Positions 17,534 to 25,773 of a stretch of 38,826 nucleotides of DNA are shown piece by piece. The stretch's first letter is position 1, and each line of letters begins with the position of its first letter. Origin of the DNA: Lachnospiraceae bacterium (GTDB lineage Bacteria; Bacillota; Clostridia; Lachnospirales; Lachnospiraceae); the NCBI GenBank assembly GCA_017542245.1, contig JAFXXN010000006.1, positions 1-38,826 of the forward strand, in the 5' to 3' direction. A program made the translations under genes and the position numbers. The notes beneath the pieces are model-generated. The model worked only from the letters and a program-made list of their open reading frames with translations, made no database searches and had not been told where the DNA came from.

Positions 17534-19274
17534 TAATTTTTCTCCTTATAAACAGCTGATTGTATTCTTCACTTGCGGACTTTGTTTCTAAAACAAATAA
17601 TCCCGAACGTGCTCTGCTCAACGCTACATACATTAATTGTTCTGGACTAAATCCATCAATATCGGTAAGAATTACAACCTTACTATCAAGTCCTTTAAAA
17701 GATTGAATTGTTGAAAAAGTAATGTGATTTCCGCTTTTAAATGTAAAATCACGAATTTTAGTAGTGTCAATTCTTGAAACAATTGATTTTTCTCTAGTAT
17801 ATGGAGAAAGAATAATAATATCTCCATTTTCAATGTGTTCTTTATCAGTCAAATTAAAAAGCAATTCTTCAAGTTTTACTAATTCCTCATCCTCATTCTT
17901 ATAAGTCGTATAAGACACTGGGGGACCTACTATTTTTGACCATAAGTCAGAAGGTGCTTTAAATCCAGTAATGATCTCTATTGCAAAACAAATTTGTCTC
18001 GTATTTCTACAATTCTCCACTAACTTACATCTAGCAAATGCTGTTCTATCTTCAATAAGGTCAAACATGTTCTGCCCAGACATTCCACCGGAATAAATAG
18101 CTTGATTTGAGAAATCGCCAAACATTTTCCAGCATCCTCTTTCAAAACCTTTAATTAGAAGTAAATCCAGAACATCAAGATACTTTTCATTAATCAGATC
18201 CTGCGCTTCATCTATAATTATCTCATCATATTCTGGTTCTTTCTCCAAAAGATACTCTAATGCCATATCTGGGAGTGTATTTTTATAGAATTCATTCTTT
18301 GCCTCTTGTGAGGAAGGAATCGTTATAGTTTCATTCGCTTTTTTTACTATATCAAGCAAAAGTGAATGAAAAGTTCCAACAAAACTAGGAATTCCCATAT
18401 CGTTTTCCGCTTTAAAAGCTTCCTGAAACCATTTCCCCAGACTTGAATTATAACAAATAAACGCTACTTTTTTGCCCTTTAAAACCTCATTACGAGCCTG
18501 TTTCATCGCTAAAAGTGTTTTACCAGTTCCCGCAGGTCCATAGACAATAACTCGTCTGTTCTCTTCTATCTGATCAAGGCATTGATACTGTTTATTAGTC
18601 AAAGATATAAGCTCCTGATCCGCATAATCTATTTTTGCGCGTAATGCTACCGTTTTATCAAAGTCTTTACGTAAAATAGACAAAAGATAATTCACATCAT
18701 TAACATTTGGGATTTTGTTTTTTGGCATCGGTCCATATGTTCTTTCCCATGCTGCCCTTGCGCCGCTGGATAAACGTACTATATAGTCTCTAACCTTTTT
18801 TCCATCTTTACAATCAAATACTTGCCAAGGTTCCTCTTCCGCACCAACCGTTTCATAATCAATATCCGGAAACATAGCTCCTATTCCATATATCATTTTT
18901 TCAACATTTTTATGATCAATATCCGTCCTAGAAGGAACTATTTTTTCCATAATACTGTGAATAGCATCCCAAGCTTGTTCAAATGGTCCACGAGATTTGC
19001 TATCCGTTTCACCGAATCGATTTGTAAAATACCATATTCCATCTTTTCTACTTACTCGTCCACCCTTTACTTCGAGCGCAAAAATACCATATTTAGGTGC
19101 TAACACAAGAAAATCAACCTCACCATGAATAAGTGAAACATGCTGTGCTATTCCCAAAGAATGCAGTACAATCCAATCATCTGTATTGGGAGCTTCTTCA
19201 AACCATTTAAATATCTTTTTTTCTGCGTCACTTTTCACATTCGGTGAAATCACCGCTGGAATCATCCTTGCCAT
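17526..19274 (-). CDS. NERD nuclease domain fused to SF1 helicase
   Basis: The 582-residue protein joins a nuclease-related (NERD) domain (about 14-130) to a UvrD-like helicase. The nuclease site D54-x13-E68-x-K70 (GEVDFLVLAP, then FALEVKGG) fits a PD-(D/E)XK enzyme. Helicase motifs are Walker A (GPAGTGKT, about 245-252), DEAQD (about 352), STIQSFKGLD (about 522) and VALSRARSGLF (about 548). AAGGAGATGAACT precedes the ATG. It overlaps drmE by 13 nt and drmA by 8 nt, so all are translated together. No phospholipase-D nuclease (DrmC) occurs in the locus, so this protein may replace it; that is inference. All catalytic residues appear intact. Confidence 0.9.
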   Translation of the reverse strand: MARMIPAVISPNVKSDAEKKIFKWFEEAPNTDDWIVLHSLGIAQHVSLIHGEVDFLVLAPKYGIFALEVKGGRVSRKDGIWYFTNRFGETDSKSRGPFEQAWDAIHSIMEKIVPSRTDIDHKNVEKMIYGIGAMFPDIDYETVGAEEEPWQVFDCKDGKKVRDYIVRLSSGARAAWERTYGPMPKNKIPNVNDVNYLLSILRKDFDKTVALRAKIDYADQELISLTNKQYQCLDQIEENRRVIVYGPAGTGKTLLAMKQARNEVLKGKKVAFICYNSSLGKWFQEAFKAENDMGIPSFVGTFHSLLLDIVKKANETITIPSSQEAKNEFYKNTLPDMALEYLLEKEPEYDEIIIDEAQDLINEKYLDVLDLLLIKGFERGCWKMFGDFSNQAIYSGGMSGQNMFDLIEDRTAFARCKLVENCRNTRQICFAIEIITGFKAPSDLWSKIVGPPVSYTTYKNEDEELVKLEELLFNLTDKEHIENGDIIILSPYTREKSIVSRIDTTKIRDFTFKSGNHITFSTIQSFKGLDSKVVILTDIDGFSPEQLMYVALSRARSGLFVLETKSASEEYNQLFIRRKINA

Positions 19275-21859
19275 AGTTCATCTCCTTTTTCTTCAGACAA
19301 TATTTTGTTTGTATCACTATAATTCACAAATAACCACTCTTGGCCTATATCCATTATCTTTAATATTTTTGTAGGTCCAACACCTTCAATTTCCAGCTCT
19401 ATCGGATCCCAAATATTATATGGATCCGTAATATGTTTTTCCTGAATGATTTGTCCTATACTATCTGTCAATCTATCCGATAAAATCCTTCCAGCCTTAA
19501 TATGCGCTCTTTTTATCGTTTCGCCTGCGTCATATATTTCATCTAGCTTTTCCAACAAAACCGAATCTTGCGTAACATGCGCGATTGCTATTAAATCCTC
19601 TTTTCTTTTTGGAATTATTATTTCATCGTTATATATCCAATTGCGAATAGTTTGTATATTTCTATCACATCCCTCTTCTTTTAGTCTTTTTGCAATATCG
19701 TCAATAGAATTAAACGAACTTTCAATTTTCAATGCCTCTTGCCAAATCTCCGAAATTGCCCTTAAGTGAATTTTGTTATTAGATTCCAAAATCTTATCGG
19801 CAACTTCCTTTATCAAATCCTTCGAAGCTTCTCGAATAACAACAAAATCTCCAATTGATAATTCCTCAACCTCTTTAACATCTATTCTATTAGTTATTTG
19901 CTGGATCATTTTTGTACAAACAATTATTTTATGTCCTTTTCGAAAAAGAGAAAAAGAACCGCCAACATAACTTACCGGTTTTGCTTCTGTTATTTCTTCG
20001 CCATCTTTATTACCGTTTGAACAGTACTGTCTGTATTTATTCTCAAGCAGAACATATTCCAAATCATCCTGCTCCGTTATTATTCCATTTTCAGTCTTTG
20101 TTAATTCCTCTTTAGTCTCTGTTTTTATAATAATATCCGTATTCTTTTTATCTTTAGAAAAACTGTTCTGAACAATTGTCTTATTATTGGAATTATTTAG
20201 TTTTTGCTTCCATGATTTTGTGTGTGCACAACACCATCTTTTTTCAATTCCATAGTTTAATAAATATACTTTATTAACTTCATACCCATATATTATTTTT
20301 CTTATATATTCTGCTCGAAACCATCCAACAATAATTACAATATCAAAATCTGTTCTACGATTTTTTAAATAATCTCTTATGGTATAAACATGTAATTTAT
20401 AATTATATGCATTCTCCGGCAATACACCCAAAATACTTTTTCTAATATCTCCGGAATTCTCATTATTTCCGCATATGACACAGATTTTCTTCCCCTCGCA
20501 TTCCAATAATAATTCTAAGATTTTGTTCCTTTTGGGGAAAACAAAAGCATCAGTATTAATAGTTTTTAACAAATCTATTATTTCTTTATAATCTTCATAT
20601 GTGTTTTCCGTTATAAACGGCTTTTCTTTTTCCAATATTTTTTCACACGAGCTTAAGTCTTGATCATATCTATTTCTTTCAGCCTTATTTATTTCTCTAA
20701 TATTCCTTAACAAGAAAAAAGCATAGGAAAACAGTTTTGTATAAATAGCGTTTATACCCATTGATTCATTTTCCAGCTTACTTCTATATTTGTTTAGTAA
20801 CGAGAAGATTGTATCAATTTGTTCAAATTTGACATCCTCATATACTATTTTTTCACCCATGCAGGAATCTATTCTTTTTCCAAATTTTGTAGCTTTAGAC
20901 TCACATAAGTTGCTTGTTATACTATCGGCATCCCATCGCCAAATATTAAATCCTCTATCTTTCAAAACGTCTAAATCAAACGAATTAATAGTATCCGTAA
21001 CACAAACAATCGGCACCTTATACGTTTTTAATTCATCAAGTTCGACCAATTGGCTTTCTACATCACATTCCGCCAAATTGATAATTACAGATTGACATTT
21101 TTCACCCCGTCTAATGGCTTCATTAACATAAGCTATTTGACTTGAAAAAACCAAGGAAGGTGTTCCAGATTCTTTGTCCTTTATAAGCTCTATTTTCCCA
21201 GAATAATCAGTCTGTCCAACAAGAAAATAATCAAACATACTTTCATTATTTATCTTAATAGTCTTAGCTTGATCTTTGCTTTTTGTAATAAATGCAACAT
21301 AAAATAAAGAATCTGTCATATATGTCTTCATATCTGACAATTTACTCAAATAACTATTTTGCAGCGAAAGAAGTCTTTTTATCTTGGACTTTTCTTCATA
21401 ATATTTCTTTTCACTAGATTTTTTTATTTTTTTTGTTTTTTGAAAATAAGGCGCAAATTCTAATTTCATAACATCCGTACAACCAGATGTTTTTACATAT
21501 ATAGCCTTTTCACCATTAAAAGCGCGCTCTGATTCAATTCTATCAAATTCAACCACTGCATTTCCAAGCTTAAGCATTTGTCCATGCACAAAATCTTCCG
21601 GATTATATTTTTTTTCAATCTTACCTAAATAAATATTATAAATAAGCTTGGAAAGCATAAATAAAAACGGAAGCTGATCCCCATCTGGGAACACAAAAAG
21701 GTTGTATTTCCCTTGGTTTTTAATCATTTTTTCAAGCATAAAAACACTCGCCTTGATTATTTGAGGAATCGATTCTGTTACCCCATCAATCTCAACACTT
21801 ATATTATCCAGGCATTTCTCGGATTCTATTATTTGTTTTATATACTCGCTCCACTCCAT
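19262..21859 (-). CDS. drmE: DISARM DrmE-like protein
   Basis: This 865-residue protein is AT-rich in coding sequence. I call it DrmE because of its size, its N-terminal pattern (FPDGDQLPFLFMLSKLIYN near 58, then LKLGNAVVEF near 96) and its place next to drmA/drmB. No catalytic motif is obvious. Residues about 440-600 look like an alpha/beta fold with parallel strands (KICVICG, DIVIIVGWFR), possibly a degenerate helicase-like domain. Residues about 720-760 form a probable helix-turn-helix (CDRNIQTIRNWIYNDEIIIPK). A GAGG site precedes the ATG. Its biochemical role in DISARM is not known to me. Identity is moderately sure without a profile search. Confidence 0.72.
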   Translation of the reverse strand: MEWSEYIKQIIESEKCLDNISVEIDGVTESIPQIIKASVFMLEKMIKNQGKYNLFVFPDGDQLPFLFMLSKLIYNIYLGKIEKKYNPEDFVHGQMLKLGNAVVEFDRIESERAFNGEKAIYVKTSGCTDVMKLEFAPYFQKTKKIKKSSEKKYYEEKSKIKRLLSLQNSYLSKLSDMKTYMTDSLFYVAFITKSKDQAKTIKINNESMFDYFLVGQTDYSGKIELIKDKESGTPSLVFSSQIAYVNEAIRRGEKCQSVIINLAECDVESQLVELDELKTYKVPIVCVTDTINSFDLDVLKDRGFNIWRWDADSITSNLCESKATKFGKRIDSCMGEKIVYEDVKFEQIDTIFSLLNKYRSKLENESMGINAIYTKLFSYAFFLLRNIREINKAERNRYDQDLSSCEKILEKEKPFITENTYEDYKEIIDLLKTINTDAFVFPKRNKILELLLECEGKKICVICGNNENSGDIRKSILGVLPENAYNYKLHVYTIRDYLKNRRTDFDIVIIVGWFRAEYIRKIIYGYEVNKVYLLNYGIEKRWCCAHTKSWKQKLNNSNNKTIVQNSFSKDKKNTDIIIKTETKEELTKTENGIITEQDDLEYVLLENKYRQYCSNGNKDGEEITEAKPVSYVGGSFSLFRKGHKIIVCTKMIQQITNRIDVKEVEELSIGDFVVIREASKDLIKEVADKILESNNKIHLRAISEIWQEALKIESSFNSIDDIAKRLKEEGCDRNIQTIRNWIYNDEIIIPKRKEDLIAIAHVTQDSVLLEKLDEIYDAGETIKRAHIKAGRILSDRLTDSIGQIIQEKHITDPYNIWDPIELEIEGVGPTKILKIMDIGQEWLFVNYSDTNKILSEEKGDELWQG

Positions 21860-21861
21860 GC

Positions 21862-23898
21862 TTAATCCTCAATATATCCCTTTTCTTTAGCAACTGCATA
21901 TATTATTTCAGCCTGTTTAGCCTGTTTATAAGAAGGTTTTTTTCCTCTTCTCAACAATGTTCCAACACTAAAAGATATACTTCTTTGCCATGGTTCCAGA
22001 TTATTGGTGTCTTTGGCCCACTTTGAAATGCCAAGCCAAACGTCACCAGATACACTTGCAACTCTATCTATAATCTGCTTTTCTTCCTCTGTTGCTTCAT
22101 TAAAAGATGATTGACCAACTTTAGAAGTGGAAACTACTTCCTTTGCTCCCTCAAGAAGAAGTTCCTTTTTTAAATCATCTGATAATTCTACATTTTTCAA
22201 TAACAACTGTTCCCAACAAACCTTTTTCTTGCAATACTCTCCTACATTCGCATTATTGGGTGGGTTAATTATATGATTTTTAACGATTTGAGAAATCCTA
22301 ATAATCTCTCTTTCTAGTGCCGATGACAATGCTTGATTTTTCCATATTCTATCTAAATCTATCCTTTGTGCAGACAGATGAGATATTAATGCAATAGTAT
22401 ACGTTACTATATTTGCCCTATATCCTCCATATTGTTGCTGCGCAACAAGTTTCTCCGTTCTTCTGAATAATATACATTTTGCAACTAGTAATTGATAATA
22501 GTGTTCATCCGGCAAATAATTACCGCGTTCTTTAATTATTATCATAAAACGCTTATAGTTCTTCTGCGCTCCTTCACTAACAAAAAACGGTAACTGATTC
22601 CATGTGTTTTCATATTTTGCCATGTCGGTTTTTGTAAACAACGGATGTGTCTCCTTAAATGCTTTTCTTTTAGCTGGAGTCCCTTCTCTATTTAGCATAT
22701 CGGCATATTGACCACGTGCTCTCTCAAAAAACCAATTAATTGGTTTTTGCCCATTAATCGCTGGTGCCCATATTACTCTTGATAAATCTTCTAGTTTCCT
22801 GTTAAATGGATCGTTAGAAGAAAAATCTGCCATTTGAATTTTATTCTGAGTATTAGCACATTCGGATATCTTATGTACAATTTCATCCATCTTATCCTCA
22901 TTATGAACAACAGATATCTTCATCTGAACAAACACAGTTTTTAAATCAACCTGTGAATCTTTTTCCTTCGTAATATTGTAAATAGAAGCCGTGGTTTGGC
23001 CACCATTTACAATCTGCATATCCCGTATACTTGATATATACTTTTGTCCATTTCCATCATCATCTAGTTCAATGCTTTCAGCCGTTACAGAAATACCATT
23101 ATTATATGCTAGAAACATTTGAGGCTCATTTCTTAGAGTATCTCGTATACCTTTATTTACAGCTCCCTTTACCTGCAAAAAAGATCTCACATTTTTTTCC
23201 AGTAGTCTGGCACCATGATCTGCATATATAGCAGACAAAATGTCACCTCTTATAATTGCAATATATGCATCATAAACGTCACTTTCATAATTAGCCAAAC
23301 AGGGAATTCTATATTCAAATACATCTTTAAAATTAATTTCGATAGTTTCTCTCATCTTTCCAGATGAGACACACCGATATAATCGGTCCATATCCCATAT
23401 TCCAAATGAAACATCAGCTTCTCCGATTTTTATATTATTAAATGGAATCGGTTTACAATTTCCGTTTGTAAGTGCTACTAAATTAACTTTCTTTATATTT
23501 GTTTTATTTTTACTAATTATTAATGCAAATTCATAAATGTCTTTATCCTTTTCAAATGATTTATACAAATCATTTGTTGCTTTTCGATATATTTGAATTG
23601 CTCTTTTTAATGCTGCATCTACATCTTGTTTTGCCACATTTTGAACTTCATTTTCCTGATAATACAAACTAACATAAATAGTCAGTTCACTAATATCCTC
23701 ATTTATAGCATATGCGTTAATTTGCAAACCATAGGCTCTATACGGACAAACAACAGAATTCTCAATTTCTCCAACTTCTTCAAGATAGTCCAACATGACA
23801 GACGTAAAAAAGTCTTCTCTATTCCAGCCAAAATTATCATTATCAGTTAAAATATTAATTTGTTCTGCAAAATCCCGAAAGAAATCGTTAAAACTCAT
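21862..23898 (-). CDS. AIPR-family (abortive infection phage resistance) protein
   Basis: The protein has about 678 residues. The AIPR core (about 225-510) is recognised by LAYNNGISVTAE (about 260) followed by MQIVNGGQTTASIYN (about 293-307) and a conserved NPPN segment later. The N-terminal 200 residues are mixed alpha/beta and may be a nuclease-like or binding domain. I use the ATG at 23898, which has GAGGG about 8 nt upstream; a GTG five codons earlier lacks a site. It ends 2 nt before drmE, so it heads the DISARM-like operon. The family was named from a phage abortive infection system; its chemistry is not clear. It is not a standard DISARM gene. Confidence 0.85.
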   Translation of the reverse strand: MSFNDFFRDFAEQINILTDNDNFGWNREDFFTSVMLDYLEEVGEIENSVVCPYRAYGLQINAYAINEDISELTIYVSLYYQENEVQNVAKQDVDAALKRAIQIYRKATNDLYKSFEKDKDIYEFALIISKNKTNIKKVNLVALTNGNCKPIPFNNIKIGEADVSFGIWDMDRLYRCVSSGKMRETIEINFKDVFEYRIPCLANYESDVYDAYIAIIRGDILSAIYADHGARLLEKNVRSFLQVKGAVNKGIRDTLRNEPQMFLAYNNGISVTAESIELDDDGNGQKYISSIRDMQIVNGGQTTASIYNITKEKDSQVDLKTVFVQMKISVVHNEDKMDEIVHKISECANTQNKIQMADFSSNDPFNRKLEDLSRVIWAPAINGQKPINWFFERARGQYADMLNREGTPAKRKAFKETHPLFTKTDMAKYENTWNQLPFFVSEGAQKNYKRFMIIIKERGNYLPDEHYYQLLVAKCILFRRTEKLVAQQQYGGYRANIVTYTIALISHLSAQRIDLDRIWKNQALSSALEREIIRISQIVKNHIINPPNNANVGEYCKKKVCWEQLLLKNVELSDDLKKELLLEGAKEVVSTSKVGQSSFNEATEEEKQIIDRVASVSGDVWLGISKWAKDTNNLEPWQRSISFSVGTLLRRGKKPSYKQAKQAEIIYAVAKEKGYIED

Positions 23899-23950
23899 AT
23901 CATAAACCCTCACAAAGTCTACTTATTGATCTGTTTTTGTATCCCTTTAG

Positions 23951-24169
23951 TTATCGTTCAATATCCGGAATCACTTCCATAATATCGCCTATATCGCATT
24001 TCAATTCTTCGCAAATCTTAGTTAGTACAGGTAAAGCAACTGGCTGATTCTTAACCATTTTTGCCATTGTGCTACTACTCATCCCAGTAGCATCCTGTTG
24101 TACACAGTATTGCAAATTGGGAGTACCATAAATTGGCTTCGTTGTTTCAAATATCCGGTCCCAAAAATC
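23951..24169 (-). pseudogene. Truncated XRE/Cro-type HTH regulator
   Basis: An open frame of 72 residues with no start codon reads as a small Cro/C1-type repressor. It begins DFWDRIFETTK and ends with MSSSTMAKMVKNQPV and KICEELKCDIGDIMEVIP, the hallmark C-terminal part of this family. The frame opens directly after the TGA of the DUF4190-type gene, and the first internal ATG would remove the DNA-binding helices. The middle (PIYGTPNLQYCVQQDATG) is unlike intact members. The most likely reading is that the 5' end was lost when the AIPR/DISARM island joined here. It lies 52 nt before the AIPR gene. Confidence 0.7.
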
Positions 24170-24505
24170 TCAAAATCCAAGCATCGAATGATTCTGAACA
24201 AACACCATAAACAGGATGTATGAAGAGAACATGGACTGTCCGATTGCAGCTACACCGAGTGCAATCCCAATGACGGGTTTCGCTGCCTTCGGCATTTGCT
24301 TCTTTCCGCGGATTCCCATCACAATCGCCGCGATTCCGAAAATCAAACCAAGCAAACCGAGACAGAACGAAAATACCACCGCCAGAATTCCGGTAACCAA
24401 AGCCTGGTCGCCGATGATTCCGGTGTCCTCTTTATACTGACTTGTACTGTATTCCGTCAGTTCTTTCTCATTTTGTTCGGTATCGTATTCCTGTTTCTCG
24501 CTCAT
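24170..24505 (-). CDS. DUF4190-type small membrane protein
   Basis: The 111-residue protein has an acidic N-terminal tail (about 1-35) followed by two hydrophobic segments in the DUF4190 style (VTGILAVVFSFCLGLLGLIFGIAAIVMG-like, about 37-65, and a second at about 77-105). The annotated ATG follows AGAAGGAC; the longer frame upstream overlaps the preceding gene and has no site. Function is unknown; such proteins are common in Firmicute envelopes. It is the last intact gene before the island boundary, and its base composition is clearly richer in GC than the DISARM genes. Confidence 0.75.
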   Translation of the reverse strand: MSEKQEYDTEQNEKELTEYSTSQYKEDTGIIGDQALVTGILAVVFSFCLGLLGLIFGIAAIVMGIRGKKQMPKAAKPVIGIALGVAAIGQSMFSSYILFMVFVQNHSMLGF

Positions 24506-24546
24506 CGAAAGTCCTTCTCTTGTGCATGCCTTCTCCTTTATTACAA

Positions 24547-25161
24547 TTACTGCACATCCTGCTCGTAAGGCAGACTCCTTACAAGCGAATTGTCCTCTTT
24601 CAGGAACAACTGCCCGTCTTTCGAATAAAACTCGGTATTCTTCGCATCGCACTCCACATGGAACAAAACTCTGTAAAATACAACGCTTCCGTCCGCTTGC
24701 TCCACACCGATATAAGGGAACGGATCCGCCTGCCCTTCCAGATAGAGATTGCTGTTGATTTCGTTGATTTTCTCGCCGATTCTCAATGTAAAAATCTGGT
24801 CCTTAAACTCAACCGGAACCTCGTACTGACTCGCATCCGTGCCGAGATAACCATACTTGCATTTCGGTCCTTCCACTTCAAACATCGCCGGCACGCCCGT
24901 GCCAAAATAGCCGCCCAGTTTCACAATATCCGCACCATTTCCATCCGTATCCGGCACAGTAATCACATCATCGTTCGGATTTCCGCTCCAATGATATGTG
25001 GTCACAAATCCCCTGCTTCCATTGCCGGATATTACCGTATCAAAATTCCCGCATGTCCCGTGCGTCGCATTGTTATAGCCGGTACAGCCGAGGATAATCA
25101 GCCCGATCAGGACAAAGGGAAAAATCATTTGAAGTTTTTTGCTCACTGTTCTTCCAGCCAT
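24547..25161 (-). CDS. Putative lipoprotein, 204 aa, unknown function
   Basis: The N-terminus has basic residues, a hydrophobic stretch (about 12-26) and a lipobox-like ILGC with Cys at about 26, so export and lipid attachment are likely. The mature part is beta-rich and acidic (GNPNDDVITVPDTDGNGADIV) with no recognised domain. The gene overlaps the end of the carbonic anhydrase gene by 19 nt; AGGAAAAG precedes the ATG. A later GTG (five codons in) is a possible start. Linkage to carbonic anhydrase suggests one transcript but not a shared role. Confidence 0.65.
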   Translation of the reverse strand: MAGRTVSKKLQMIFPFVLIGLIILGCTGYNNATHGTCGNFDTVISGNGSRGFVTTYHWSGNPNDDVITVPDTDGNGADIVKLGGYFGTGVPAMFEVEGPKCKYGYLGTDASQYEVPVEFKDQIFTLRIGEKINEINSNLYLEGQADPFPYIGVEQADGSVVFYRVLFHVECDAKNTEFYSKDGQLFLKEDNSLVRSLPYEQDVQ

Positions 25162-25718
25162 TCTACTTTTCCTGTTTCAATATCATAAACCGCACCGATT
25201 ACATCGAGTTCCGCGCTGTCAATCTCCGGATGATCCGCAAATGCCTGCTTAATCACACGCACACCATGTTCCACATTGAGCACCGTCGCCTTATAATCAT
25301 CTGTCTCATCACCGATTGCCTCACGGATATCTTCCATGATGTATCGGATATATCTGTCCGTTCCGCCATGGCTTTGAATTGTTGCCCCGACAGCACCGCA
25401 CTTCGTATGGCCGAGCATCACAATCAGATTTGCATCCAAATGCGATGCCGCATACTCAATGCTTCCGAGCTGATGATTGTCCAGCACATTTCCGGCAACA
25501 CGAATCACAAAGAGTTCCCCGATTCCAACATTAAAAATCGTCTCGGGAATCTCCCTCGAATCCGAGCATGCAATCACAATCGCATACGGATGCTGCCCTT
25601 CAATTGCAGTCTTTAAACGCACTGCACTGCTGACATTTCCGGTATGCTGATCACGCTCGACGTATTCAGCGTTGCCGAGTTTGAGTTTTTCTAGAATATT
25701 ATAATTATCTAATGTCAT
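25143..25718 (-). CDS. Beta-class carbonic anhydrase
   Basis: The 191-residue zinc enzyme interconverts carbon dioxide and bicarbonate. The metal ligands are C51 and D53 (ACSDSRE), H104 and C107 (GHTKCGAVGA). The strand VIRVAGNVLD (71-80) and the final VIGAVYDIETGKV are typical. Length is normal for short bacterial beta enzymes. It probably acts in the cytoplasm to supply bicarbonate for carboxylases. The site before the ATG is weak. It is the first gene of a short operon with the lipoprotein gene. Confidence 0.93.
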   Translation of the reverse strand: MTLDNYNILEKLKLGNAEYVERDQHTGNVSSAVRLKTAIEGQHPYAIVIACSDSREIPETIFNVGIGELFVIRVAGNVLDNHQLGSIEYAASHLDANLIVMLGHTKCGAVGATIQSHGGTDRYIRYIMEDIREAIGDETDDYKATVLNVEHGVRVIKQAFADHPEIDSAELDVIGAVYDIETGKVEWLEEQ

Positions 25719-25773
25719 ATTCGCTATTTATATTGCCATGTAAAATGGTATTCATTCCTCATCACACGTCAAA

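Noticed and set aside
10939-23898. A hidden drmC (phospholipase-D) gene in the island
   Set aside because: No HKD-type motif was seen in any of the proteins and no gap is large enough to hold one.
23899-23951. A promoter for the AIPR/DISARM operon
   Set aside because: No convincing -35/-10 pair with normal spacing could be found in the short gap.
24442-25188. A 248-residue open frame on the plus strand
   Set aside because: It lies antisense to the lipoprotein and DUF4190-type genes, has no good ribosome site and no recognisable domain; the minus-strand genes explain the sequence.
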